DNA of 64,000 bases from Cephalopachus bancanus. Its lineage: Eukaryota > Chordata > Mammalia > Primates > Tarsiidae. A program made the position numbers and the translations under genes. The notes beneath the pieces are model-generated. The model saw only the letters and a program-made list of their open reading frames with translations. It had not been told where the DNA came from and searched no databases. Shown piece after piece: positions 11,706 through 22,125 of the stretch (positions are counted from its first letter, which is position 1; each line of letters opens with the position of its first letter). The stretch lies in contig JAPVLO010000056.1 of the NCBI GenBank assembly GCA_027257055.1, positions 5,084,001 through 5,148,000 of the forward strand. Reading direction: 5' to 3'.

Positions 11706-11750
<45 letters not shown>
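11706..11750. repeat. (TG)n microsatellite
   Basis: Uninterrupted TG dinucleotides for about 44 bases, adjoining the L1 tail. Confidence 0.97.
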
Positions 11751-11751
<1 letters not shown>

Positions 11752-11756
11752 CTTTT

Positions 11757-11985
11757 TCTTTTTTAAAATATTTTTTATTTTATTATTTTATTTTATTTTA
11801 AAGATGTGGGGCACAATTCAGGATTGGGTATACAAGTGGTCATCATACAGGTAAAGTTTGGGCCTCTCTTTGGTCCCCGCTTTGCCTGGTTTGAGATCAG
11901 GTACACTTAGTGATGTTGTGTCCCACCCACCCTCCCACCCCAGCAGTTTCTCGCTACTGCCAATCCCCTTCTTATAGTATTATGG
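11757..11985 (-). mobile_element. 5'-truncated L1 3' UTR, lineage-type family
   Basis: On the complement the segment reads ATAAGAAGGGGATTGGCAGTAGC, then CAGGCAAAGCGGGGACC, then GAATTGTGCCCCACATCTTT and a TAAAATAAAAT tail. The same order of blocks is in the 48.9 kb copy. It sits inside an older antisense L1. Confidence 0.85.
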
Positions 11986-12894
11986 TAAATCTTCAAGGTC
12001 TGAGATTCTACTGTTTAGCAATTGCAAACAGACGCACAAGGATCATCATTGACATGGTTCTTTATACCCAAGTATGAAGATTTCTCTTGAAGAGATGCAG
12101 AAAAAGTAGAATTTCTAGTGGAAGGGTTTGTGTGTTGAAAATTTTATTATCTGTGGCCAAAATGTTCTCCAAAAAAAGCGGTCCCAATTTATATTCCTGC
12201 CAGTGATGTCCCTGTGCCTTTGCCAACACTGGGTATTGTCAGTCACTTAGCGTTTTTGCCCATTTTGGGGGGCAGAAAATGCTCATTGTTCTTTGGCTTT
12301 CCCTTTCTCCATCACTAGTAAGAATAAACACTTTCCTTATATGTATCGGTCACTTACATGTTTTCTGTTAACAGTTTATTAATATCCTTTCTTCAGTTTC
12401 CCATAAGGTTGTTTGCCTTTTCCTCATTGATTTAGAGAAATTATTTATCTACTCTGTATGTCAGTTCTTTGTCTGTTACCATATATTGAGAGGTTCTTAT
12501 ATGTCCCTTGTCATCTGCCGTGCTTGTGATATCTTGTGCAGGAGATTTAAATCTTCAGATATTCGTATCTGTGAATCTCTTTTTTTGTGATGTCAAGGTT
12601 TCTTAGAAACATTCCCCGTAAACTGTTTCTTTTCTTGAAGCTGTGTTTTTCAGAATGATAATGATTTAGACTTTTATGTGCCCAAGAGTGAGCTAAGGAT
12701 CCAGAAGGGGAAGTGTTTTACCCAAGAGGCAAAGCTTAGATCAGAATAAACCAGGCTAGTATGTCTCTTTGTTTGTGCAGACATTCTTGGTAATTTCATC
12801 ACTAATTATGGGGAAATTCTCAAAATCCATCTGGATGGGGCAGGCAAAATGAGATGCAGCAAGGGCTAGATGTGAGCATGCAACCTGAAGTCAT

Positions 12895-13060
12895 ATGGGC
12901 GTTGGATCATATCCAGGCTCCTCACATTACTCTGGGATATAACTTTGCTGCTCTGAGTCTTGGTTTATTTCTCTGTAGAATGGAGTGCATCACAGCTTCA
13001 GAAGGATATTGTGAGACTTAACATTTCCCATGTTTCAGCGTATGGTATCTTCTCCATACA
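12895..13060 (+). repeat. MIR fragment, sense
   Basis: GATCATATCCAGGCTCCTCACATTAC through CTGAGTCTTGGTTTATTTCTCTGTAGAATGG to GGATATTGTGAGACTTAACA. Confidence 0.65.
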
Positions 13061-13495
13061 TGTTTGTTTTTCTTTTCTGGTTAAAGGCTCTTTCCCCTCA
13101 CCCCCAGACATTTGAATGTTACTGGTCATTTAAAACTGTTGATTTCCATCTCTTCTGAGGATTTTTGTGGCCAAATGGTAGGGGCACGCTAGTTTAATTA
13201 AGAGTCTGAGGCAATTTCCTAATGATACATCTCATTGGGTCTAAAGGAAACCAAACACCTACACTATTGCTCAATGCTGGAAAATTCTTCAGGGTGGCTG
13301 ACCCCTTTAGGAGGAGGGAAGCCAGGGCTCTGGGGAACTGCTCCTGTCCATGTGGGTGGAGAGTCCTTTCTTCTAGAGTTGTCATAGTTCCTGGACTCAC
13401 TGAGCCTCCTGTCTATTCAAGGATAATTCCTCCTGTCTTTGAAATTATCTTCCTTTCTCCTCACCTCACCTGGCAAACTTTACTTTTTAAGCAAC
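13060..13495. other. No gene or clear repeat
   Basis: An open frame of 131 codons at 13,222-13,617 runs into the next MIR (its C-terminal third is MIR sequence), so it is not supported as coding. Confidence 0.5.
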
Positions 13496-13499
13496 AGAG

Positions 13500-13715
13500 C
13501 TCCAGAGACTTGAGAGCCCAGACTCTTGAGCCAGACTGCCTGGAGTCAAAACCCAGCTCAACCACTCTTGTGAATCCCAGAGCAAGTTTCTTAAATTGTC
13601 TACCTCTGTTTCTCTAGCCATAAAATGAAGATGCTAGTATTGTGTACCTCGGAGGGTTGTTACAAGGGTGATTATTAAATAATACTTAGTATATAGTATT
13701 CAAGGAGCTAACAAA
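13500..13715 (+). repeat. MIR SINE, sense, near full length
   Basis: CAGACTCTTGAGCCAGACTGCCTGG, AACCCAGCTCAACCACTC, CTCTGTTTCTCTAGCCATAAAATG and GGAGGGTTGTTACAAGGG in canonical MIR order. Confidence 0.9.
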
Positions 13716-13734
13716 TCATATTCCTATCTGAATC

Positions 13735-13900
13735 TGGGCTCCTCATGTCACAGCCAGTTGATTTTGGAGAAAATACTTCTCCCAACCTCAACTCTCTCAT
13801 TTGTAAATTGAGTATGAAAATATCTACTTTAAGAGCTTCCTGGAAAAGTCAAGTATGTCGTGATTATAGGTATTCAATAAGTGGTAGCTACACGGGTGAT
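13735..13900 (+). repeat. MIR fragment, sense
   Basis: Second MIR in tandem orientation: CCCAACCTCAACTCTCTCATTTGTAAATTG core to AGGTATTCAATAAGTGGTAGC. Confidence 0.65.
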
Positions 13901-13984
13901 GGTTATCAAGAAAGACAAGAAGGAATTAGTACCCTAATTCTCAAAAGCAAAGAGAAAGCTTTGGAGCAGACACTGGGGTAGAAT

Positions 13985-14150
13985 TCAGCTCCCACAGCTT
14001 CTTAGCCCTGGGACCTTGGGCCTAACCTCCCCACCATTGAGCTTCCTGATCTGAAAAATTGGGTTGATCACGGTGCCTACCACCAGGTCCATTATGAGGA
14101 GGAAATGATCATCAATTGGGCACACAGAAAGTGCTTAATGAAACTCTTTT
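13985..14150 (+). repeat. MIR fragment, sense
   Basis: Third same-strand MIR: TTAGCCCTGGGACCTTGGGC, CTTCCTGATCTGAAAAATTGGG, ending AGAAAGTGCTTAATGAAAC. Confidence 0.7.
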
Positions 14151-14161
14151 GTTACCCATAG

Positions 14162-14303
14162 TTCCTCTTCATAGTGTCCATATTGCTACTCATACCTTCC
14201 CAATGGGAAGACTCCTGCTTGCAGTCAGGGGTCCACAGGTAGGAGCAATGGTAGCACAGCCAGAGCCCTGGCTCTGTCCACTCTGGGGGCTCTGCAGCAC
14301 ACG
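14162..14303 (+). other. Weak candidate exon (142 bp)
   Basis: A pyrimidine-biased TTTTGTTACCCATAG acceptor precedes position 14,162 and ACG|GTAAGA follows 14,303. One frame is open across the interval. I know of no protein match, and such acceptor/donor pairs arise by chance in intronic DNA, so this is only a note. Confidence 0.1.
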
Positions 14304-14449
14304 GTAAGAAAAAGGATCAAATCTAAGGAAGGGAAGTCGAGAACAAAGCCTGGTTTCTATAGATCAAACCACAATCATTGGGGCAGAGAGATAAACACAA
14401 TTAAGGATGTCCATCAGAATCTACATGCAGCAATGTGTCTCATTTTAAT

Positions 14450-14600
14450 TAATGAAATGATAATGCAGGATAGGTACTCTTATTTCCAGTTTCACCCAGG
14501 GAAACTGAAGACCAGAAAGGTTAAGTGACTTGCCCATGGTCACACAACTGAAAGGTAGAAGAACTGGGATTTGAGCCCAAGTCTGTCCAACTCAAAATCC
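14450..14600 (-). repeat. MIR SINE, antisense
   Basis: CAGTTTCACCCAGGGAAACTGAAG, AGGTTAAGTGACTTGCCCATGGTCACAC, GGGATTTGAGCCCAAG on the complement of MIR. Confidence 0.88.
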
Positions 14601-14604
14601 CTGA

Positions 14605-15220
14605 TGATACGCTGTTAATATATGTTCTGCCTCTGTTGGGAATGTCTTAGAGGTCAAGCTGGAGGAGAAGGGTGAGGAGGGGTGACTGTGTTTCTCAGGG
14701 TGAACTGAGGAGGCAGTGGCAGGGGCAGTAGGCCAGGAGCTGCCAGGCTTCATGTAAAAATTTGGAAATTTTGCCCTGCAAGACAAGAGAGTGTTTTCAG
14801 CTGAGGCCATTTTCAACTGTACCCTGTGTACTAGGCCAGGGAAACCAAAACACAGTCATAAATAGTACTGCACAGAATTCCTGTCAGAACAGCCCACGGT
14901 GTTCCTTCTCTTTGGGGATGATTGTTGAAACACTCCTCATGAGAGTGACTGAGTCTGTTACTGTTCATGAAGTCCTGTCACAGCCCATTCAAATGAAGGC
15001 GCCTTGAGTGTGAATAGAGACATGAGAATCATCAGATGATCAGCTGTTGTGGGGTCTCAACAGATGGTCTTGCCCAAGGAATGGACATCCCTGACTTCCT
15101 ACAGAGCAGGCCTTCCTGAAGCTGCTGCTTTGAAGGGGCCCATTCAATCCCATTCTATCTCAATGGTTGTTTTCCCACTTGTTATGGGATATATTTTTAT
15201 AGCTGCACTTTCGCTAATTA
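14605..15220. other. No gene or clear repeat
   Basis: Unique-looking sequence. Short frames on both strands overlap and none is supported. Confidence 0.45.
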
Positions 15221-15224
15221 AAAA

Positions 15225-15370
15225 GAAAGTATCAAAGCTGGAAGGGACTTGTACAAGTTGTCTAGTCTAATAATATATTTAAAAGATGGGACATCTGGTT
15301 CCAGGGTGGGAGGTGACATTCCTAAAGTCATGTAGAGAAAACCTGAAACTGAAATCCGGCCTCTTGATTC
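15225..15370 (-). repeat. Diverged MIR/L3-like fragment, antisense
   Basis: AAGCTGGAAGGGACTTGTACAAG, TAAAAGATGGGACATCTGG and AACTGAAATCCGGCCTC resemble an ancient mammalian repeat with a GGAAGGGACCTTAGAG-type motif. The class is uncertain. Confidence 0.4.
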
Positions 15371-15821
15371 TTAATCTGAAACACTTCTGGTCTTGCCTTT
15401 GTGAACGCTGCCGATAAAGTGACAAGATGTCTGTTAGCCTCTCTACAGGGAGGACTGGGATTTGTTAGACATGGGAAAGAGGTTATGTTTGTGTTTGTGC
15501 TTTCTACCTTCTCATCAACATCTTTCTTCACATTCTGTATTTTTTTTCCTCACCTGTCAAAACTAACCAGTCTCATGTGTTCAATTTTCTTTGCTTGAGA
15601 AACAGACTCTCAGATTCTAGTTACTGCTGTTTACCTGTTCCAGGGCTTTTCCTGGAATTGCTCAAAAGGGCTGCACCGCCTTTTGAACAATGGAAAAGAT
15701 CCTAGACCAGATGGATGCTGGGCTCAGCTCTGATTAAGTAGGCCTCCCTGGTTAAAACATTGCCTCCCCAGGTGTCAGTGCTCAATCTCTAGGATGCAGG
15801 AGAGGAAGAGGGAAGAGATGA

Positions 15822-16005
15822 ATATTAATTGATCTCCTGATATATGCAGAACTCTTTGGTTTTATAACCACATCAGTCCTTAAATGAGGTTATATGAGGT
15901 AGGTAGATATTATTATCTTCATTTGAAAATGAGGGATCAGGAGTCTAGAAAGGTAAATCACTTTCTCAAAGTCACATAACCAGAAAGTGAGAGAGTTGGG
16001 AGCCA
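15822..16005 (-). repeat. MIR SINE, antisense
   Basis: GAGGTAGGTAGATATTATTATCTTC, AAAATGAGGGATCAGGAG, AATCACTTTCTCAAAGTCACATAACC in antisense MIR order. Confidence 0.85.
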
Positions 16006-16257
16006 TATCTAGATTCGTCGGAAAATCCAAAGTAAAGATTGCATCGCTAATGTGAAAATTGGAATCCACGATGCACCAAAATCTGAAACTTTTTGAGCAC
16101 TGACATGACACTCAAAGGTCGTGCTCAAAGGAAATGCTTATTGGTGCATTTCAGATCCCAGATTCTCAGATTAGAGATGCCCAGCTGGTAAATATATAAT
16201 GCAAGTATTCTAAAGCCCCAAATTCAAAACACTCTGGTTCCAAGAATTTTGGATAAA

Positions 16258-16318
16258 ATTCAACCTGTTTAAGATGTATTCAACCTGTTTAAGGTGTATT
16301 CAACCTGTTTAAGATGTT
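16258..16318. repeat. 20-bp tandem repeat, three copies
   Basis: CAACCTGTTTAAGATGTATT repeats at 16,261, 16,281 and 16,301 with one G/A change in the middle copy. Outside known repeats. Confidence 0.97.
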
Positions 16319-16713
16319 TCAAGTTCACCAAGCTAGAGGAAGTGAGATTCATGTATATGTACAAACACCACACACACACAAAGACACACACATAGGAAGT
16401 GTGCTTTCCAAACTGAGAAGTACCTCCCACAAGTAAGGGATCCTAAGAATGACAACCAGCCACCTAGTCCAGGCCAAGAATGACGTGTCTCCAGACAGGC
16501 TGTACTCAGCCTATAGGAAAATTTGCCTTCCACAGGGAAGTCTGGGAATCACCGCCATCATGTCGAGCCTTCTTATAAGCAAGAGGAGTGGAGGAGATAT
16601 TTAGAGGTGAGGACCTATAAGCTAGGGCAGTAGCCCTCAAATGTCATTGGAGGGCAGCTACAGGCAGGGCTGGCTAAATAATTTGTGGGACCCAGGGCAA
16701 AATGAAAATGTGG

Positions 16714-16823
16714 GTCCCTTACCAGGGCCAGGGAAGTCATTCCTTCCCACAGGCCTGCTGGCTCAACTCATGACTTACAGGTGACTTCCAAGGCTTTTCA
16801 ACTTCTGCATGGAACAACCTTCC
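16714..16823 (+). repeat. 110-bp direct repeat, copy 1
   Basis: Matches 18,056-18,165 over exactly 110 bases without gaps, about 88% identity (97 of 110 by eye), from GTCCCTTACCAGGG to ACAACCTTCC. Family unknown to me. Confidence 0.92.
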
Positions 16824-16940
16824 ATTTTTTCAACCCAATACTCCTTGGCAGTTGGGAGGGAGCCGGAGTCACTGCCTTGTCCCACCCTGCAACACAGGGG
16901 GCTCACTAGGTGGCCTGACTCTTTCCACACCTCGCCCCTG

Positions 16941-17241
16941 GCCATGTAACACTGTCACCAACCCACAGGTGTGTGGTCAGCAGTTGCGTGAGGCACCAGA
17001 AGGCAGGAAGCAGACAGCCACAAACAAACCTGTCCTGGAGAGGCAGCCGCAGGCCCCATTGTTTCATCAGTCTGCAGTGTAACCTGTCATGTAACCCTGC
17101 CACCTACACCTGGCCATGTAACTCTGCCACCAACCCACAGTTGTATGGTCAGCAGTTGTGTAGGGCACCAGAAGGTAGGGAGCAGACAGCCACAGACCAA
17201 CCAGCCCTGGAGAGGCAGCACAGGCCCCATTGTTCCATCAG
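16941..17241 (+). repeat. 172-bp tandem duplication
   Basis: GCCATGTAAC starts at 16,941 and 17,113 and CATCAG ends the homologous block at 17,070 and 17,241, giving a period of about 172. The copies share about 87% identity by eye. A partial extra start (TGTCATGTAACCCTGCCACC) sits at about 17,087-17,106, so the array has at least two and part of a third unit. Overlapping frames across it are repetitive and unsupported. Confidence 0.92.
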
Positions 17242-17478
17242 TCTCCACTCACGAAGCACAAATTCAGATATACAGTTATTAAGAATGGCAAGATAGCAAC
17301 TGCAGATCATTCAGCCCCAAACTTGGGTCCTTCCTGGCATGGGCCTGTATGAATTACATAGATGACACACCTGTGCAGCTGGTCTCCACTGTAGGTCCTT
17401 GACATTAAAGTTTCATTAGCCAATGGGAAATGAAAAATAAGGACAATCTAATGAGTTTTTAACAAAACTAAATGTCAG

Positions 17479-17802
17479 TCTGGGCATGGCGGCTCACTCC
17501 TGTAGTCCCAGCATTTTGGGAGGCTGAGACAAGAGGGTCATTTGAGGCCAGGAGTTTGAGACCAACCTGGGCAACATAGCAAGACCCTGACACTCCAAAA
17601 AAATTAAAAGTAAAAGAATTAGCTGGGCACAGTGGCCTGTGTCTGTAATTCCTAGCTACTCAGGAGGCTGAGGCAGGAGGATAGTGTGACTTTAGGAGTT
17701 TGAGGTTACAGTGAACTATGATTGCACCACTGCACTCCTGCCTGCATGACAAAGTGAGACCTTGTCTCTGAAAACAAATGAAAAACAAACAAACAAAAAC
17801 CC
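17479..17802 (+). repeat. Alu SINE, older dimeric type, with AAAC-rich tail
   Basis: GTCTGGGCATGGCGGCTCACTCC to AAGTGAGACCTTGTCTC, then an AAACAAAC-type tail. Flanked by an 11-bp target-site duplication CTAAATGTCAG (17,468-17,478 and 17,803-17,813). Confidence 0.96.
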
Positions 17803-18055
17803 CTAAATGTCAGCTATTGAAATGATATTCCTTTATTCTAAGATCATTTTAAAATCTCCTTTTTGTTATGAAATAATAGAGTAAATGTTGAGAGATTGCT
17901 TTGTTTGAAGTCCTTATGTGATCAGATAAAAAGCTGACAATGCTTTTTAGGTTTCTAAAAGTTTTGGATATGTTCTTGGTCCAAAGTTGGAGACCTTCTG
18001 CACCAGGCCTTACAAGAACATGGCCCTTTCTACATATGAGGCTAGAGCATTGTAG

Positions 18056-18165
18056 GTCCCTTACCAGGGGCAGGGAAGTCACTCCTTCCCACAAGCTTGC
18101 TGGCTCAGTCCGTGGCTTACAAGTGACTTCCAAGGCTTTTCAACTTCTGAGTGGGACAACCTTCC
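18056..18165 (+). repeat. 110-bp direct repeat, copy 2
   Basis: Same strand as copy 1, 1,342 bases downstream, without the flanking tandem block. Confidence 0.92.
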
Positions 18166-18169
18166 CCAA

Positions 18170-19055
18170 TCACCAACATCTGAAAGGCTTCCCCCCCGCA
18201 TACAGTTAGTAATTGTTGCACACTTCAGTATTTTTTAGGTACATCTTTGCTTGGAAGGCTAAAGGGTCTGGTGGAGTCTGTCAGAAGAGGGAACACAGAA
18301 TAGAGGCATTAAAATCAAAATTCAGAGTCTTAAGCTTCCCAGTTTGTTATCCTCCTCAAGAGAGCAAGGCCTGATGACCGTCATTTCTCCAAATCCCCCA
18401 ACCATCAACAGCTCCTTGGAAGTGAAGTGGAAGGATGCTTACATCCAGGGCAGGCTCAGCTGATGTTCTATATCCTGGGATGATTATTAATAATAACACC
18501 CCTCCTTTCCTTCTGAAAAGTGTCCAGGACTCAAAAGGTGAGTTTTTGGGATAATAAACTATGGCCACCCTAATTAAAGACCCCTTCAACTTTCCTGAGC
18601 CTCACAGAGCCCACTGTTCCCCTGGGCAAAAAGCCCATGGTGACTGGTCAAAGGTTCATGTCTTCTCTGCCAGAGGCCTGGGTTGGGTGTCAGCCTGGAG
18701 CCTGTAGGATCCACTTAGATTCAGGGCTTCAGAGACTTAGTCGTGGGTGAATCTGTGTGGCTTCCACCCTTGCGTTGTCTCTGAGAGCATCAAGTTGAAG
18801 GTCAAGCCAATGTCTGTCCTTTGATGAGGGAAAGTACATCAATACAGTGGTCCACTGAACTCTGGAAATAGACATGCTGTACCTTTTGGGGATTATATGC
18901 TAAATGGTTTTACTCTAGCACATGTGGCATTGAACATAAAACAAACAAGCTGATTACTGGTAAATTCACATGCACACAAGCAACCGTTACTGTGTCTTCT
19001 CAGCTACAGAAACAGTGTCTCCCTAGAAGCGATTGGTGGTTAGACTGGGCTTTGA
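18170..19055. other. No gene or clear repeat
   Basis: Unique-looking DNA of ordinary composition. Frames at 17,940-18,589 overlap on opposite strands and part of them reads the 110-bp repeat. Confidence 0.45.
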
Positions 19056-19057
19056 GG

Positions 19058-19138
19058 TGAGGAGGGAGAAAGAGAGAAGGAGGAAGAAGGAAAAATAAGG
19101 AGGAGAAAAAGGAGAAGGATGAGGAAGAGGGGAGAGAA
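19058..19138 (+). repeat. GA-rich low-complexity tract
   Basis: Almost pure purine on the + strand (GAGGGAGAAAGAGAGAAGG and similar). Confidence 0.9.
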
Positions 19139-19139
19139 A

Positions 19140-19930
19140 TAACAAGTCAGAGAGGTAAACAGTTTTAAAACATACAAAGTTTATGTCATTTAGCATGGAT
19201 TATTTTTTATTTTTATTCCATGTACTTGACATGGGAAGAAGTTCTTGTTGAAAGCAGCTTCAGATCTTCAGATTTAAGAACTGTATTATTGACCCGAGGA
19301 ATGAGTTGCATAAATCACACTTTCGAGGCCTTCAGACAAAGAACAACTTGGAGCAAGCTTGAGAGTTTGCAGGGCATTTTAGTGACATTTCTGGATGCCC
19401 TTTGTTTCCCCCTTTCAAGAAAAGCCCTTTCTTTCTTTGCCTTCTCACATAACAGCTTGGGATTCTTGTCCCCGCCCCAGAAAAGCATTTGAACTTGCTG
19501 GGTTTGTTAAGAGTCAGGGCATAGAGCATTTTTCCATGGTAGAAAAGTTCTGGCATTCCAAAGCAGAACTAATGTGGGATTTGGGAAGCCTGCCCTATTT
19601 GTGCAGTTAATTAGAGCTCACCAAAGGCAGTTGTTCCATCGGTGTCACAGGAAACCAATGCTGAGCCCAGGGAAGGCTGGGACTGTGTGAGCATCCTAAG
19701 AGGGTGGTAAACGTGGATTCCACACCTGTTCCCACTGACTGGAATAAGGGTTCAAAGGAAACGAAGTAGTGTGCTTTCCCGCAATGTTCATTGGGAACCC
19801 TGGCCTGATTTAGTCAGTTGATGTGATGTGTTGCCAGCTTTTGACTCAACTCCCAAAACACTTGATTCCCCTTGGGTCAATGAAATATGGTCTTCGTTCT
19901 AATAAGAACTTTGAAGTTGACAAAAATCAG
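19140..19930. other. No gene or clear repeat
   Basis: Unique-looking. The three overlapping short frames at 19,220-19,610 have no family features or splice framework. Confidence 0.4.
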
Positions 19931-19934
19931 AGTA

Positions 19935-20095
19935 GAGAAAACTACCGGTTTTAGAATCAGACAAGCATGTGCTCTAAGTCAGACTCTGCTGCTATTAGAA
20001 GATGTCAGATCTTGGAGAAGTTATTCAATTATTTCTGAGTTTTAGGTTTCTTTCCTGTGAAGAGGCATACTAACACCTATTCCATGGGTCCGTTA
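19935..20095 (+). repeat. MIR SINE, sense
   Basis: GGTTTTAGAATCAGACAAGC, TCAGACTCTGCTGC, TTGGAGAAGTTATTCAATTATTTCTGAG, CTAACACCTATTCCATGGG. Confidence 0.75.
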
Positions 20096-20102
20096 CCGTA
20101 AC

Positions 20103-20545
20103 AACAGATTAGCATTTGTTGAGTATTTCCTGTGTGCAGAGCACTGTTCTAAGATCATGATGGATGTTAACTCTTTAATCGTCTATGGACTCTGAAGTCG
20201 GTTCTATATTAAAGGTCAGCAAACTGCTCCCCACAGGCCAAATCTTGCCCACTGCCTGTTTTTGCAAATAAAGTTTTATTGAGACACAGGCACATCCATC
20301 CATTCGCATATACTCTATGGCTGCCTTGATGCCACAATTGCAGAGTCAGACAGTTGTGACTCAAACCAAACAGTCCATAAAACTTAAAATATTCACTGTC
20401 TTACCCTTTAAAGAAAAAGTATGCCAGCCTCTGCTTTAAAGGATCCCAATTTAAAGATGAAGAAAATCAACCAAAGGTATTTCAAGTAATTAGCTGAGGC
20501 CACACAGCTTGTAACAGGTAGGACTAGGATAGCCTGACTTCAGAA
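20103..20545 (-). repeat. MIR SINE, antisense, split by a DNA transposon
   Basis: The left part (AGCATTTGTTGAGTATTTCCTG to TGGATGTTAACTC) and right part (TTTAAAGATGAAGAAAATC, TAGCTGAGGCCACACAGC) are successive antisense MIR segments separated by 20,213-20,433. Confidence 0.8.
20213..20433 (+). mobile_element. hAT-type non-autonomous DNA transposon
   Basis: Ends are imperfect inverted repeats: GGTCAGCAAACTG on the left and, on the complement of the right end, CAGAGGCTGGCATACTTTTTC. The interior has the known order CTGTTTTTGCAAATAAAGTTTTATTG, TATGGCTGCCTTGATGCC and AAAATATTCACTGTCTTACCC. Candidate 8-bp target duplications TATTAAAG and CTTTAAAG agree at six of eight sites. No transposase. Confidence 0.85.
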
Positions 20546-20564
20546 CTTGTGCTGTTTGCCAGTA

Positions 20565-20567
<3 letters not shown>

Positions 20568-20614
<47 letters not shown>
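20568..20614. repeat. (TG)n microsatellite
   Basis: About 23 perfect TG units immediately after the split MIR. Confidence 0.97.
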
Positions 20615-20617
<3 letters not shown>

Positions 20618-20689
20618 TATATAGATAGTATCTAACACAGTGCCTGGCATGCAGGAAGTGCTTAATATATCTATTTCATTAGCAATTCT

Positions 20690-21425
20690 CTGCATTCCCC
20701 TATGGTATTCCTTTTCCTTCTGCCTCCCTTTCCAAGTTCCTATCACTTCCAATTGCCTTTTCCTTCTCTTTTGTCAGATGATATTTTCAGTTTCTTTTTT
20801 TTTTCCTTGATGTTTTCAATTCAGTAGATTTTTGGGCAGTTTGATACTCATGATCTCAATCTATCAAGCAGCTCTGAAGTTGGCGTCGTTATCTTCATTT
20901 AAAAGATGAAGAAACCACTCCTGACCCATGAAGTCTCAGGATCTCTGTGCTCCATTGGGGGACTCTCAGAGGAAATATTGTTGGGGCTTTTGGATCATTT
21001 GTTTTATGCAGCTAATTAGCACTAAAGAAAAAATCTCAGTGATGGCTTGAGAAAGGATTACAATCTGACTGGGGAGAGAAGGAAAGCCAAATTACAGGGA
21101 CAATTACTGGCATGTTAAAATTAAGTGGTTTATTCTGGATTGTGAGTGAGTGTGAATTCAGAGAGCTGGGAACCAGGGTGGACAGGGAGGGGAGGGCTGT
21201 CAGACATTTCCTGGTCTTGAACAGGGGGCAGAGTTTAGAAGGGAGAGTCTCAGATTCAGGCATAAAGGAAGTGGAAGAGAAACCATGAGAGAAGACACAG
21301 AAGTAGAAGTGGAAGCTCTCAGAGGGAGAGGCCAGCAAATCCCTGGGAATTGTGGAAAATCAGAATAGGTATATAGGGTGGGGACAAATTGGGCAGAACT
21401 TTGAAGGGCAGAGAGGGGTTTAGAA
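20690..21425. other. No gene or clear repeat
   Basis: Positions 21,030-21,420 have some L2-like phrases (ACTTTGAAGGGCAGAGAGGGG) but not enough to call. The antisense frames at 21,036-21,487 are Ser/Leu-rich and unsupported. Confidence 0.4.
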
Positions 21426-21429
21426 TAAT

Positions 21430-21575
21430 AACAGTGATAATTATGATAACACTTAAGTGCAGAATTGCTGACCCACACACTGCACATACAACCTCTCCTT
21501 TAGTGCTCTTAAGCCATTCTGGGATGTAGGTATCATCCTATTTTGCAGATGAGAAAATTGAGGCTTAGACTGTAG
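21430..21575 (-). repeat. MIR SINE, antisense
   Basis: GATAATTATGATAACACTTAAG through AGCCATTCTGGGATGTAGG to TTTTGCAGATGAGAAAATTGAGGC. Confidence 0.8.
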
Positions 21576-21579
21576 CAAT

Positions 21580-22125
21580 TAAATTAGAACTATTAGAAAA
21601 ATTAGAACTATTCTACAATACTTAGTTCAAAACTAGAGGGCTTTTGTGTTGTTACTTTCTTCTGTGGATACATGTGTCTGTGATTGAGACTGTGTAGTGT
21701 TCCCATATAACAGAATCATAGGTTCTGCATGTAAAATTGCTGCTGCTTGTTCTGATACTGTTATCTATAATCAATTACCCTTGGACCCAGATGGACAGTA
21801 CCATGAATTAAGACCCCATACTACCTGCACCAGTCTGATATCTCCCGCCACAGGCAAAGGGGTGTTGTGGCATGCTTTGGAGCAGGGGATGCCACAATTA
21901 AGGGAACTCTTCTGTCAACAAAATCAGGCTGGATGGGAGCTGGTAAAGACAGGAAGGAGGACACAGTGTGAACCTAGAAGTGTAAGATGCTGCTTAGGGC
22001 CACTCTTGGGATGGAGACCTGGAGCTTGAGTTTGGGATGGCTGAAGAGAAGGGACACATATGTGGAACCAGAGGGCCATGACCAGCACTGTTTAGATCTT
22101 ACCACGTAGACAGCCATTGTTGACA
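21580..22125. other. Unassigned sequence with a 110-codon open frame
   Basis: An open frame runs 21,697-22,029 on the + strand. Its translation has no domain I recognise, no signal peptide and no repeats, and no splice-site framework stands out. I treat it as chance. Confidence 0.3.

Larger units (their letters stand above)
10871..12650 (-). repeat. Old L1 (L1ME/L1M) 3' region, antisense, fragmented
   Basis: Recognisable antisense L1 sequence resumes on both sides of younger insertions: the AATATAGGAATATAAAGGGG and TACATTTTGTATGTC region on the left, then CCTTTGCCAACACTGGGTATTGTCAG, TTAATATCCTTTCTTCAG and TCAGTTCTTTGTCTGTTACC on the right. It is interrupted by an Alu (11,219-11,502), a TG run and an L1 tail. 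Confidence 0.7.
16665..17350 (+). repeat. Ancient interspersed repeat split by a tandem-repeat block
   Basis: The left piece (AGGGCTGGCTAAATAATTTGTGGGACCCAGGGC, 16,665-16,710) and the right piece (ACAGTTATTAAGAATGGCAAG to CCTTCCTGGCATGGGCC, 17,271-17,345) resemble the two ends of one old mammalian repeat whose name I cannot fix. The block between them carries the 172-bp tandem duplication. The join is inferred. Confidence 0.45.
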
